From JAPPLB01 sp965208945 (GTDB lineage: Bacteria; Acidobacteriota; Terriglobia; Bryobacterales; UBA6623), in assembly GCA_965208945.1 (NCBI GenBank), contig OZ242366.1, positions 1,302,001 through 1,366,000 of the forward strand: a DNA stretch of 64,000 bases, in the 5' to 3' direction. How positions within the stretch are numbered: the stretch's first letter is position 1; each line of letters begins with the position of its first letter. The notes beneath the pieces were generated by a model. That model worked only from the letters and a program-made list of their open reading frames with translations, did no database searches and had not been told where the DNA came from. Shown piece after piece: positions 33,661 through 42,836 of the stretch. The translations under genes and the position numbers were made by a program.

Positions 33661-35046
33661 TCAGGCCAGGATGTCGGTGACAACCTTGCCGTGGACGTCC
33701 GTGAGCCGGAAGTCGCGCCCCGCATAGCGGTAGGTGAGCTTCGTATGGTCGAGGCCAAGCTGGTGGAGAATGGTGGCGTGAAGGTCGTGGAGATGGACAC
33801 GGCCTTCAACCGCCGCGCCCGTAACGTCGCAAGCCCCATACTGCAGACCGCCCTTGATGCCGCCTCCCGCCATCCACATGGTGTAGCCGCGGTGGTTGTG
33901 GCGGCGTCCGTCGGACTTGTCGTTCTGTTCGTATGACGACCGGCCGAACTCGCCGCCCCAGACGAGCAACGTTTCGTCCAGAAGGCCTCTCTGCTTCAAA
34001 TCGGTGATGAGCGCCGCGATCGGCCGGTCGACGGCGGTTGCATTCTTTCGCAGGCGTTCGCGGATCTTGGCGTGCTGGTCCCAGCCCCGGTGGCCGATCT
34101 CGATGAAGCGGACGCCTGCCTCCGCCATCCGGCGCGCCAGCAGGCACTGTGTCCCAAAACCCTTCGTCGCATCGTCGTCCAGGCCATACATCTGCCTGGT
34201 TTTCTCGGACTCGCGCGATATGTCCATGACTTGCGGGACGGCGTTCTGCATGCGGAAGGCAAGCTCGTACGACTGGATGATGCCCTCCAACTGCCGGTCG
34301 ACCTCGGCGCGCTCCAGCATGTTGCGGTTCATGGACTGGATGAAGTCGATCTGCTCGCGTTGCTCCCTGCTTGAGATACGGGCGTTGCGGATGTTCTCGA
34401 TCGGGTCCTGGTCCTTCTTGATGTTGATTCGTGTCCCTTGATAGGTGGCGGGCATGAATGCCGAGCCATAGAGCTGCGCTCCGCCGAATACGGGCGGGTT
34501 GATCGTGACGAAGCCGGGCAGGTCCTGATTTTCCGTCCCCAGGCCGTAGAGCGCCCAAGCGCCGATCGAAGGCCGCACGAAGGTGATGCTGCCGGTGTGC
34601 GCGAAGACCGTGGCCTGCGGATGGGCCGGAGTGTCGGTGTGCATGCCGTTCAGCAGGCACAGGTCGTCGGCATGCTTCGCCAATTCGGGAAAGATCTCTG
34701 AAATGTAGATTCCGCTTTGACCGTGCCGCTGGAACTTGAATTGGGCGGGCAGGATCTTGCCGCTCGTCTGAACACCGTTCAGTTCGGAGCCGACTTCCCG
34801 GCCGGCAGCCTTGTCAAGCTCGGGATTGTATTCGAACGTGTCATGCTGGCTGGGCCCGCCCTGCATGAACATCAAGATGACCCGCTTCGCCTTGGCTTCG
34901 AAGTGGGGCTTCTTCGGCAACAGAGGATTCCGAAAACCGTTTGCGAGCGCGGCTTGTTCGCTTGCCAGACCCGCCCAGGCGAGGTAGCCGAATCCACAGG
35001 CGGCGTTCTTCAACAGCGTCCGGCGTGTGCAATTTGGGTCCGTCAT
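33661..35046 (-). CDS. DUF1501 protein with Tat signal
   Basis: A 461-residue protein. ATG 35046 is chosen because AGGA precedes it by 8 bases and the Tat motif TRRTLLKNAACGFGYLAWAGL then lies near the N-terminus. The alkaline-phosphatase-like DUF1501 core has VILMFMQGGPSQHDTFEYNP, HGQSGIYISEIFPELAKHAD, LCLLNGMHTDTPAHP, EAGVRFIEIGHRGWDQHAK, ETLLVWGGEFGRSSYEQ and HNRGYTMWMAGGGIKGG-type motifs. It follows the DUF1553 gene on the same strand with a gap of 57 bases and ends at copy 6 of MITE-A. Substrate unknown. Confidence 0.92.
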   Translation of the reverse strand: MTDPNCTRRTLLKNAACGFGYLAWAGLASEQAALANGFRNPLLPKKPHFEAKAKRVILMFMQGGPSQHDTFEYNPELDKAAGREVGSELNGVQTSGKILPAQFKFQRHGQSGIYISEIFPELAKHADDLCLLNGMHTDTPAHPQATVFAHTGSITFVRPSIGAWALYGLGTENQDLPGFVTINPPVFGGAQLYGSAFMPATYQGTRINIKKDQDPIENIRNARISSREQREQIDFIQSMNRNMLERAEVDRQLEGIIQSYELAFRMQNAVPQVMDISRESEKTRQMYGLDDDATKGFGTQCLLARRMAEAGVRFIEIGHRGWDQHAKIRERLRKNATAVDRPIAALITDLKQRGLLDETLLVWGGEFGRSSYEQNDKSDGRRHNHRGYTMWMAGGGIKGGLQYGACDVTGAAVEGRVHLHDLHATILHQLGLDHTKLTYRYAGRDFRLTDVHGKVVTDILA

Positions 35047-35103
35047 CGTCTGATCCTTGCTGGTGCTATCCACCACTGCACTGCTAAGTCCCCCTGTCGT
35101 TCC

Positions 35104-37539
35104 TCACCCGCGATATCGGAACTCGGCGCTCCCGAACAATGCCTGATACAGCCGAGCCCACGCCTGTTGCGCCTGCGGCGCCGAGGACTCGGTCTGGTTC
35201 GTCGTGTCGTAGGCGCTCCGAACAAAGGCAAGCGCCCGCTCCAGCTCCTGCCGCGTCGGTTCCCTGGAAAGGACCTGTAGGTACACGTGCTTCACACGGG
35301 CGTGGTCGTCCGCGGTCGAGGCCAGAAGCCGTTCGGAGGCGGCATTCGCCTGCCTTCGCGCAAACGGGCTGTTCAAGAAGAACAGAGCCTGGGTCGCGAC
35401 GGTCGTAACGTCGCGCGCACCGTCCGCTTCACTGGGCTCGGGGAAGTCGAACGTCTCGAAGAACCGGCTGAGTTGTGTACGTATGACGGGAACGTAGACG
35501 CTTCGATAGTTCTGCTCCATGTCCCAAGGCTCCAACTGCTTGTTCCCCGTTCTCACCTGAACGTTTCTTTTCCACCGCTGAACCGGCGACCCGCGCGGCG
35601 GCTCGAGCTTCAGTTCCCTGCTGACGAACAACATCGCGTCCCGAATGGCCTCGACTTCCAGCCGTCGCCGATTCATGCGCCACAAGAGCTTGTTGTCGGG
35701 ATCGTTCTCGAAGTTCGCGCGCTGAAACCCGGTCGAAAGCTGATAGCTGCGGCTGAGCATGATTTCCCGGATGACGCTCTTCACCGACCAGCCCTGGTCC
35801 ATGAATTGGACCGCCAGGTAGTCCAGCAATCCCGGGTGCGAGGGCTTTTCGCCCATCTTTCCGAAATTGTCGACGCTGGGAACCAGGCCGCGGCCGAACA
35901 GGTGGTGCCAGATGCGGTTCACCATCACTCGCGCCGTAAGCGGGTTGTCCCGCCGGACCAGCCATTGCGCCAGTTGCCGGCGGCCGCTTTCGCTGTCGCT
36001 GATGTTCGGCCGGCCGGCGGCCTCCCGATCGAGCACCTGCAGGAATCCGCGCGGAACTTCTTCCCCGAGAGTGTGGGGATCGCCTCCGATGTTGATGCGG
36101 CAAGGCTGTATGGCTTCACTGTCCTTGACGCCCATCACCACGTTCCAAGGCAACGGCAACTCGTCGAGTTCCTTCGACAGGTCCCGAACCTTCTTCCGGT
36201 CCTCGGCTTTGATGGCGTCTTGGATCTGCCGCCACAGCTCGTCCCGCCGGAGCTCGGCCCAGCCCGCCCCCGATTCCGCGGAACTCGAGGCTCGGTCCAG
36301 CCGCATGAGCTTGTCGACCTTGAAGTAGCCGGCGCCGTACTTGGGACGCTGGCGCAGTCCACCCTTCAGTTCGGTGCTGCGAAAGATCCCGGCCAGCGCG
36401 TAATAGTCACGCGTCGGAATCGGATCGAACTTGTGATCGTGACAACGGGCGCATCCGACGGTCAGCCCCAGGATGGTGCGCGAAGTCACGTTGATCATCT
36501 CGTCGGCCACGTCCATCGGATAGAGCGTTCGGTCCGGCTCGTTGAGATCGTGGGCGCCCAGAGCGAGAAACCCCGTCGCTGTCACCTGCTCGCGCCGTTG
36601 CCAGTCGGATTCGGAGGGCAGCAGATCGCCGGCGATTTGCTCGCCGACGAACCGGTCGTAGGGTTTGTCGCGATTGAAGGCGTCGATGACGTAATCGCGG
36701 TAGCGCCAAGCTACCGGAAAGGGATAGTTCAGCGTTCGGCCCATGGTTTCGCCGTAGCGGGCGACATCGAGCCAATGACGCCCCCAACGTTCGCCGAACC
36801 GGGGAGATTGCAGCAAACGGTCGACCACCTTCCGGAAGGCATTCTCATCCGGGTCATTGACAAAGGAGTCGATTTCCTTCGGCGTCGGAGGCAGGCCGAG
36901 CAGATCGAACGTGGCGCGGCGAAGAAGCGCGGGACGGTCGGCGTCGGCGACGGCCGGCAGGCCGGCCTCCTCGCGCTTCGCGAGGAGGAACTGATCCACT
37001 GCCCCTCGCGGCCAGGAAAGATCGTTCACGGGCGGGAGTTTCGGCCGCTCGGGGGCTTGGAATGCCCAGTACCGCCGCCCCTTTTTCAGGTCGATCTGGG
37101 ATTCTTGTTTGGCGACCGCCTGTACTCTCGGGTCCGGGGCTCCACTCTCGATCCATTGCCTGAAGTCCACGATTACCTGCTCGGACAGCTTGCCCGTCGG
37201 AGGCATCTTCAGGTCGGATTCGTAACTCAGCGCCTCGAGCAGCAGGCTGTCGGCGACACTGCCCGGTACGATCGCCTCTCCCCGGTTGCCGCCGCGAAGG
37301 ACACCGTCTCGACTATCGAGCCTCAGCCCGCCCATGGCGGTTTTGGCCTCGGCGGAGTGGCAGCCGTAGCAGTGGCGGGCCAATGCCGGCCGGATCTTGC
37401 TTTCGAAGAAATGCAGGTCGTCCGGAGAAACCTTGTCAGCGCCTTCAGCCCACGGACCGAAGGCTGATGCGAAGACAAGAAGGAGAAACGTCCGCGGTAC
37501 GGTGACGGGCCAGCCGGGCCGTAGGCTTGCGCAACTCAT
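35104..37539 (-). CDS. Exported PSCyt1-DUF1549-DUF1553 protein
   Basis: An 811-residue protein with signal peptide (about residues 15-33). The cytochrome domain has CYGCH at residues 57-61 and MPPTGKLSEQVIVDFRQWIESGAPD. DUF1549 (about 170-400) has FDLLGLPPTPKEIDSF, GEQIAGDLLP and the second motif CARCHDHKFDPIPTRDYYA. DUF1553 (about 540-780) has RRDNPLTARVMVNRIWHHLFGRGLV and the ending AWARLYQALFGSAEFRYRG. It lacks the LamG insertion of the protein at 19445-22672 and is correspondingly shorter. It forms an operon with the DUF1501 gene and is divergent from the DUF1592 gene, with a 200-base shared promoter region. Confidence 0.93.
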   Translation of the reverse strand: MSCASLRPGWPVTVPRTFLLLVFASAFGPWAEGADKVSPDDLHFFESKIRPALARHCYGCHSAEAKTAMGGLRLDSRDGVLRGGNRGEAIVPGSVADSLLLEALSYESDLKMPPTGKLSEQVIVDFRQWIESGAPDPRVQAVAKQESQIDLKKGRRYWAFQAPERPKLPPVNDLSWPRGAVDQFLLAKREEAGLPAVADADRPALLRRATFDLLGLPPTPKEIDSFVNDPDENAFRKVVDRLLQSPRFGERWGRHWLDVARYGETMGRTLNYPFPVAWRYRDYVIDAFNRDKPYDRFVGEQIAGDLLPSESDWQRREQVTATGFLALGAHDLNEPDRTLYPMDVADEMINVTSRTILGLTVGCARCHDHKFDPIPTRDYYALAGIFRSTELKGGLRQRPKYGAGYFKVDKLMRLDRASSSAESGAGWAELRRDELWRQIQDAIKAEDRKKVRDLSKELDELPLPWNVVMGVKDSEAIQPCRINIGGDPHTLGEEVPRGFLQVLDREAAGRPNISDSESGRRQLAQWLVRRDNPLTARVMVNRIWHHLFGRGLVPSVDNFGKMGEKPSHPGLLDYLAVQFMDQGWSVKSVIREIMLSRSYQLSTGFQRANFENDPDNKLLWRMNRRRLEVEAIRDAMLFVSRELKLEPPRGSPVQRWKRNVQVRTGNKQLEPWDMEQNYRSVYVPVIRTQLSRFFETFDFPEPSEADGARDVTTVATQALFFLNSPFARRQANAASERLLASTADDHARVKHVYLQVLSREPTRQELERALAFVRSAYDTTNQTESSAPQAQQAWARLYQALFGSAEFRYRG

Positions 37540-37739
37540 TCGCGTGTCCCCGGTCGCGTTGAGATCACCCCACGTGCAAAGGCAATGGTGAAGCTTGGCG
37601 CTAACAGTATCTCACAGGGGTTGTCAGGGGTCCATGAGCCCGGACGATCCGCAGAGCCGGCGGATCGACAAGGCTAATCCGAGTCGTGTGGGCCTGATTC
37701 AGGCATAATGAACGGGGTCGATCGGTTCTCCTGCAGCCC

Positions 37740-40112
37740 ATGCATTCTTCTCAGTGTACGGTTGGGAAGCCCCTGTTCCGGCAGGCTGTTCTTGCCGCTC
37801 TGCTCCAGGCTGGTTTGCCGGCCCTCGCCGATGACTCCGCGTTGGATTTTCAACAAGACGTAAAGCCGGTTCTGGAGGCCTATTGCATTCGCTGCCATGG
37901 CCCGGAGACGCGAACCGCCGGCATCGACTTCCAGTCGATCGGTCCGCAAGGGGATGCCGCGCAGCGCCGCGATGTCTGGCTGCGCGTCATTCGCGTCCTT
38001 CGGGAGCGGGAAATGCCGCCCGCGGGCCCTTTTCCGAATGAGGCTGAGCGAATCGCTGTGGCCGACTGGGCCGACGAAGCTCTGCGGAACATCGACTGGT
38101 CGAAGGTCCGCAATCCCGGCCATGCCGTCATCCCTCGCCTCAACCGTACCGAGTACGACAACACGGTCCGTGACCTGACCGGCCTGGATCTTCGGCCCGC
38201 TCGCCATTTTCCGGCCGACGGCGCCGGCAACTCCGGATTCGACAACGACCGGGCCGGCCTGTTCGTCTCGCCGCTGCTGATGGAGAAATACCTGGGGGCC
38301 GCACATGAAGTTGTCGATGCCCTCATCGCGGCCCACCGCCGAACGGAGCCGTTCAGCACTCACGTTGAAGTCGAGACGATGTACCGCACCGAAATGAATC
38401 ATCCGGTGCTCGACTACGGTTTCGACCTCAACAACTTCCAGCAGACCATCTACCGCTACGTTCAGTTCCCCCGGAGCGGCTGGTACCGCTTCCGGGTGCG
38501 GTGCTGGGGGCGCTCCGGCACCGAAGGCCGCATGCCCGGCATCACCATCCGCGTGGCGAACGGCATCGTGGCCCGAGGCGTGGTCGTCGCGACGGAGAAC
38601 GAGCCGCAAGTCCACACCCTGCGCGGCTGGATTCCCGCCGGCAATCACCGCCTCTCGCTGCACCGCTACATCGAGAAGACCGCCGTAACCAACGACAAGC
38701 AGCAAGAGCTTCTCGCCGTGGTCCGCCGCAAGAGAAAGGAAGCCGAAGCTCGAGGCGACAAGAAGCCCAGGATCGAGGAAACGCGGGTGGTTCTCTCTCT
38801 CGATTGGATCGAGATCGAAGAGGAAACACCCGAGTTCTCCGACGGCTCCCGTGTTTTCATCGCCCGGCCCGATGCCGGACTCTCGAAGCAGGAAGCCGCC
38901 AGGCGCATCCTCGAGCGGTTCGCCGCCCGCGCTTGGCGCAGGCCGGTCGACGAAAAAGAGTTGAAGTACCTGCTCAAGCTCTTCCAGCAGTCCGACCGGC
39001 GGGGTCTGCCCTTCGATGACGCCGTCGGCCGGTCGCTCCAGGCCGCTCTCGTTTCCCCGAACTTCCTCTACCGGCTCGAACAGGCCGGCGGCCCGGAAAG
39101 GCGAATCGACGACTACGCTCTTGCTTCGCGGCTCTCGTACTTTGTCTGGCTCTCCATGCCGGACGAAACTCTATTCGAGCTGGCGAGGGAAGGTCGTCTC
39201 CGTGAGCGGGACGTCGTTCGCGGCCAGGTCCGCCGCATGATCCGTGACCCCAAGTCTGTCGATTTTTCGAGCCGGTTCATCAGCCAATGGCTCGGCTCGG
39301 TGGAGCTCGGCCGTAGCGCGAAACCCGACACCGGCGTCTTCCCGGAGTACAGCGGTTCGCTCGAGGAGTCGATGAAGCGGGAAGTCGTCGAGTTCTTCCG
39401 CCGCTTGTTGCAAGAGGACGGCAGTCTGCTCCACCTCATCGACGCCGATTACCTCACGGTCAACGAAGAACTGGCCGCGCACTACGGAATCACCGGAGTC
39501 ACCGGGCGGGAATTCCGCAAGGTCCCCATTCAAGACCGCAACCGCGGCGGTGTCATCGGCATGGCGGGTTTGTTGACGACGGCGTCGTTGCCGGTGCGGA
39601 CAAGCCCGGTGCTGCGGGGGAAGTGGGTGCTGGAGACATTGTTGGGCAAGGAATTGCCGCCGCCCCCTCCCGACGCGGGCGACCTGCCCGAGCCGACCCC
39701 GGCGACGGAAGGCCTCACCCTTCGGCAGCGCTTCGAGCAACACCGCGAATCCCCGCAGTGCGCTGCCTGCCATGATCGCATCGACCCGATCGGGTACGGA
39801 CTGGAAAACTACGACGCCATCGGCCGCTGGCGCCTGACGGACGAGAACGACCGGCCCCTCGACACGGTGGGCGAGCTGCCCGATGGCGAGCACTTCAACG
39901 GCCCCGCCGAACTCAAGGACATTCTGCTGAGCCGCAAGGAAACCTTTGCCCGGACGGTGACCGAACGCATGCTTGCTTTCGCCTTGGGACGGCCCCTGTC
40001 CTACTACGACGAACCCGTCATCCGGGAGATCACCGGGGCCGTGATCGAGTCGGATTATCGGCCGTCCGTATTGATCGAACGGATTGCGCTGAGCTATCCT
40101 TTTCAATACTGA
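37740..40112 (+). CDS. Exported cytochrome-DUF1587/1592/1588/1585 protein
   Basis: A 790-residue protein with signal-like N-terminus (LFRQAVLAALLQAGLPALA). The cytochrome motif CIRCH is at residues 49-53. The planctomycete domain series follows: DUF1587 (RLNRTEYDNTVRDLTGLDL, about 140), a carbohydrate-binding-like beta region (about 220-370), DUF1595 (AARAWRRPVDEKELKYLL), DUF1592 (YALASRLSYFVWLSMPDE), DUF1588 (GGVIGMAGLLTTASLPVRTSPVLRGK) and DUF1585 (ENYDAIGRWR...LPDGEHFNGPAELKDIL). A second CxxCH (CAACHDRIDPIG) lies near residue 676. Its stop codon overlaps the end of a MITE-A fragment. It is presumed to work with the following DUF1552 protein. Confidence 0.93.
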   Translation: MHSSQCTVGKPLFRQAVLAALLQAGLPALADDSALDFQQDVKPVLEAYCIRCHGPETRTAGIDFQSIGPQGDAAQRRDVWLRVIRVLREREMPPAGPFPNEAERIAVADWADEALRNIDWSKVRNPGHAVIPRLNRTEYDNTVRDLTGLDLRPARHFPADGAGNSGFDNDRAGLFVSPLLMEKYLGAAHEVVDALIAAHRRTEPFSTHVEVETMYRTEMNHPVLDYGFDLNNFQQTIYRYVQFPRSGWYRFRVRCWGRSGTEGRMPGITIRVANGIVARGVVVATENEPQVHTLRGWIPAGNHRLSLHRYIEKTAVTNDKQQELLAVVRRKRKEAEARGDKKPRIEETRVVLSLDWIEIEEETPEFSDGSRVFIARPDAGLSKQEAARRILERFAARAWRRPVDEKELKYLLKLFQQSDRRGLPFDDAVGRSLQAALVSPNFLYRLEQAGGPERRIDDYALASRLSYFVWLSMPDETLFELAREGRLRERDVVRGQVRRMIRDPKSVDFSSRFISQWLGSVELGRSAKPDTGVFPEYSGSLEESMKREVVEFFRRLLQEDGSLLHLIDADYLTVNEELAAHYGITGVTGREFRKVPIQDRNRGGVIGMAGLLTTASLPVRTSPVLRGKWVLETLLGKELPPPPPDAGDLPEPTPATEGLTLRQRFEQHRESPQCAACHDRIDPIGYGLENYDAIGRWRLTDENDRPLDTVGELPDGEHFNGPAELKDILLSRKETFARTVTERMLAFALGRPLSYYDEPVIREITGAVIESDYRPSVLIERIALSYPFQY

Positions 40113-40164
40113 CCTGTATTTCTCGCCAAGTGGCGAGGTGAAGTGCGTGAGAGGGCCGTCAGGG
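40109..40164. repeat. MITE-A copy 7, short left-arm fragment inside an operon
   Basis: CTGA-CCTGTATTTCTCGCCAAG to GAGAGGGCCGTCAGGG matches the first 55 bases of MITE-A. It starts within the stop codon of the DUF1592 gene and ends 25 bases before the DUF1552 start. The ribosome site of DUF1552 (AGGAG at 40177) lies just outside it. No right arm is present. Confidence 0.75.
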
Positions 40165-40188
40165 CGGATCAGCCGCAGGAGTCTCCGA

Positions 40189-41514
40189 ATGACAAGGAAT
40201 TGGCGTGTTTCCCGTAGGACGATCCTCCGCGGCTTGGGCGCGAGCGTTGCGCTGCCGCTGCTCGACATCATGGAGCCCGCCGCCGCAGCCCGGGTCGGAG
40301 GCTCTTCCGGCGCCCCCAGGCGCTTGGCCTGCATCTTCCAGCCCAACGGAGTGTATCCCAAAAACTGGGATCCGACAGGCGAAGGGGCCGGCTACGAGCT
40401 GTCGCCGATTCTTGAACCGCTGGCCCGTGTGAAAAGCGATGTTAGCGTGCTCTCCAACCTGTCGACCGGCGTGAAGGGTCACGTCCAGGCGACTTCCTCT
40501 TTCCTGACCGGCACGCCGCTCTCGCGCAGGGCCAGTGGCCCCACGGTGACGCGAGCCGATATGGGCGTCTCGCTCGATCAGTTCACGGCCAGGCACATTG
40601 GCGGTGAAACCAGAATTCGTTCGATCGAGCTCGGCCTCGATCCACCGCGCTCCGGTGGGGAGAACAATCTTCCGATCTCTTTCGCCAACACCGTTTCGTG
40701 GGCCGAGAACGATACGAAGATCGAGCCGGAAATCAACCCGCAAGCGGCCTTCGACCGCCTTTTCGGCGAAAGCAGGAAGACGCCGCTCGAGTTGGATTTC
40801 GAGCGCAGCCTTCTCGATCGGGTCGCGGACGATACGCAACGCCTCCAGAAGAAGGCGAGCATGGCCGACCGCCGCAAGCTCGACGAGTACCTGACAGCCG
40901 TGCGCGATGTGGAAAAGAGAATCCAGGAGAGCATGAAGCCGCGCGAATCGGCCTGGAAGCCGTTGACGGAGCCGGAGCTGGTGCGGCCCGGAGACCGCTT
41001 GCCCGAAAGCCGCGACAAGCACCTGCGCATGATGATGGATTTGTTGGTGCTGGCGCTGTGGACCGACACGACGCGCGTCGCGACGCTCATGATGGCTCAT
41101 GGGTTCTCGCGCCAGAACTTCACGTTCATTGGTGTCAACAGCGATCACCACTCGATCTCGCACCACAAGGAAAGCCCCGACCTCGTCGCCGACTATACGA
41201 AGGTCAGCCGCTGGTACGTTGAGCAGTTCGTCTATCTTGTCGAGCGGATGAAGGCCATCGACGAGGGGGGAGCTTCGTTGCTGGACAACACCATCGTTCT
41301 CTACGGATCGGGCCTGAAAGACGGCAACGGTCACACGACGAAGAACCTTCCTGTTCTGCTCGCCGGCCACGGCAAGGGCGCGCTGAACCCCGGCCGCCGT
41401 GTTGTTCTGCCCGAAGATACGCACATCACGAGCCTGCACCTGACGCTGGCGCAGAAGATGGGCGTCAAAGCAGACCGCTTCAACAACAACACCGGCATCG
41501 TCAAGAATCTCTAA
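40189..41514 (+). CDS. DUF1552 protein with Tat-like signal
   Basis: A 441-residue protein. ATG 40189 has AGGAG 8 bases upstream; an upstream ATG at 40138 lies in repeat DNA. The N-terminus VSRRTILRGLGASVALPLLDIM is a twin-Arg signal. The DUF1552 core has RLACIFQPNGVYPKNWDP, SVLSNLSTGVKGHVQATSSFLTG, VSLDQFTARHIG, MMDLLVLALWTDTTRVATLMMAHG, HHSISHHKESPD and LYGSGLKDGNGHTTKNLPVLLAG. DUF1552 proteins belong with the sulfatase/phosphatase-like DUF1501 group and regularly follow DUF1592 proteins. Activity is not known. Confidence 0.92.
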   Translation: MTRNWRVSRRTILRGLGASVALPLLDIMEPAAAARVGGSSGAPRRLACIFQPNGVYPKNWDPTGEGAGYELSPILEPLARVKSDVSVLSNLSTGVKGHVQATSSFLTGTPLSRRASGPTVTRADMGVSLDQFTARHIGGETRIRSIELGLDPPRSGGENNLPISFANTVSWAENDTKIEPEINPQAAFDRLFGESRKTPLELDFERSLLDRVADDTQRLQKKASMADRRKLDEYLTAVRDVEKRIQESMKPRESAWKPLTEPELVRPGDRLPESRDKHLRMMMDLLVLALWTDTTRVATLMMAHGFSRQNFTFIGVNSDHHSISHHKESPDLVADYTKVSRWYVEQFVYLVERMKAIDEGGASLLDNTIVLYGSGLKDGNGHTTKNLPVLLAGHGKGALNPGRRVVLPEDTHITSLHLTLAQKMGVKADRFNNNTGIVKNL

Positions 41515-41598
41515 GCGGCCCCCCTGGGCCGGGCGATCGACGCTCGAACGTCTCAGGCTGCCGGCAAACCAGATCGATACGAAGACACGGAGGCCATC

Positions 41599-42495
41599 AT
41601 GTTGAGGCGAATAGCGCCATTGTTGCTGCTGGGCCTTTCACTCCTGCCTGGTGATTCTCATCCGAGCCTGCCGTTCGAGCTCGATGCCTCGTGGCCCCGG
41701 CTGCCTGCCGGTTGGAACCTCTTGGAAACGCCCGGTGTTGCCATCGGACGGCAGCAGCAGGTGTACATCTTCCACCGAGGCAGTCATCCGATCATCGAGA
41801 TCGACCGTAGCGGCAAGGTCGTCGGCTCGATGGGCGAGGGGCTGATCGGTGCCGCCCACGGCGTGGAGATCGACCGGGATGGCCATATTTGGGTCACCGA
41901 TCGGGCGGACCACACCGTCTTGAAGCTCAGCGATGCGGGACGCGTGCTGATGGTGATGGGCCGCAAGGGGCAGGCCGGCGAAGGCGATGACACCTTCGAC
42001 GGCCCCACCGATATCGCCTTCGCCGAAAACGGCGATTTCTACGTCAGCGACGGTTACGGCAACTCTCGCGTCGCCAGGTTCGCTGCCGACGGCTCTTTCC
42101 TGACCGCATGGGGCAAACCCGGCAAGGGCCCCGGCGAATTCGACCTGCCTCACACCGTGGCCGTCGGCCCGGACGGCAAGGTCTATGTCGGCGATCGCGA
42201 GAACTACCGCATCCAGATCTTCGACCCGAACGGCAAGTTCCTCACCCAATGGGACCACGTCGGCTCTCCCTGGGGACTGCACATCACCCCCGAGCGGGAA
42301 ATCTACATGGCCGACGGTCACAACAACCGCGTGCTCAAGTTGAACCTGGAAGGCAAGATCCTCGGCTCACTCGGCAAGAAAGGCAAGCTTCCGGGGCAGT
42401 TCAACTACGCGCACCACCTTGCGGTCGATCTGCTGGGCAACCTCTACGTCGCGGAAATCAAGAACTGGCGCGTGCAAAAGTTCCGCCCGCACTGA
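41599..42495 (+). CDS. Exported NHL-repeat propeller
   Basis: A 298-residue protein with signal peptide (IAPLLLLGLSLLPGDSHP) and a GGAGG site before ATG 41599. Six NHL repeats are visible, e.g. IGAAHGVEIDRDGHIWVTDR, FDGPTDIAFAENGDFYVSDG, FDLPHTVAVGPDGKVYVGDR and FNYAHHLAVDLLGNLYVAEI. It is a paralogue of the protein at 13271-14263 and like it resembles peptidyl-hydroxyglycine lyase-type propellers. It lies 84 bases after the DUF1552 gene and may belong to the same operon, acting in the periplasm. Confidence 0.87.
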   Translation: MLRRIAPLLLLGLSLLPGDSHPSLPFELDASWPRLPAGWNLLETPGVAIGRQQQVYIFHRGSHPIIEIDRSGKVVGSMGEGLIGAAHGVEIDRDGHIWVTDRADHTVLKLSDAGRVLMVMGRKGQAGEGDDTFDGPTDIAFAENGDFYVSDGYGNSRVARFAADGSFLTAWGKPGKGPGEFDLPHTVAVGPDGKVYVGDRENYRIQIFDPNGKFLTQWDHVGSPWGLHITPEREIYMADGHNNRVLKLNLEGKILGSLGKKGKLPGQFNYAHHLAVDLLGNLYVAEIKNWRVQKFRPH

Positions 42496-42742
42496 CCCGA
42501 AACATCTCCCTCATCAAATAGCATTGACCCCGGTCCACATGTTTCCTGCTCGCATGATCCGCGTGCAGGCGGTGGAAAAACGGGCCTGCATGTCTCGCCA
42601 TGTGGCAAAGAGGAGTCCGTGCGGGTCACGAATCAGGCATTTCAAGGCTTTCACTGATGTGAAACACCCCCCTGATCAAACGCCGCTGACACCGGTACGG
42701 GTGTTTCTCGCTTGATTGATCCGCACTCGCGCGGGGGCCGGA
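42496..42742. repeat. Degenerate repeat DNA with a decayed MITE-A arm
   Basis: No gene. 42583-42621 (GGCCTGCATGTCTCGCCATG and onward) is a decayed MITE-A left end. The segments around 42519-42555 and 42664-42715 resemble each other (TCAAATAGCATTGACCCCGG compared with TCAAACGCCGCTGACACCGG, each followed by a TTTC(C)TG/CTCG stretch), so a short duplication is present. Confidence 0.55.
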
Positions 42743-42836
42743 CTAGCCTGCATTTCTGACCACGTGGCGAGGCGAAGTGCGTGAGAGGGCCGTCAGGACG
42801 AGGCGCGAGCCGGGCGGAGGAAAAAGGCGCGCGCAC
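42743..42836. repeat. MITE-A copy 8, left arm only
   Basis: CTAG-CCTGCATTTCTGACCACG through GGAAAAAGGCGCGCGCACC is the standard left arm. It passes into TTTAAGGTTTTTCACGAATC and the heptamer region, as in copy 6. The right arm is missing. Confidence 0.8.
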
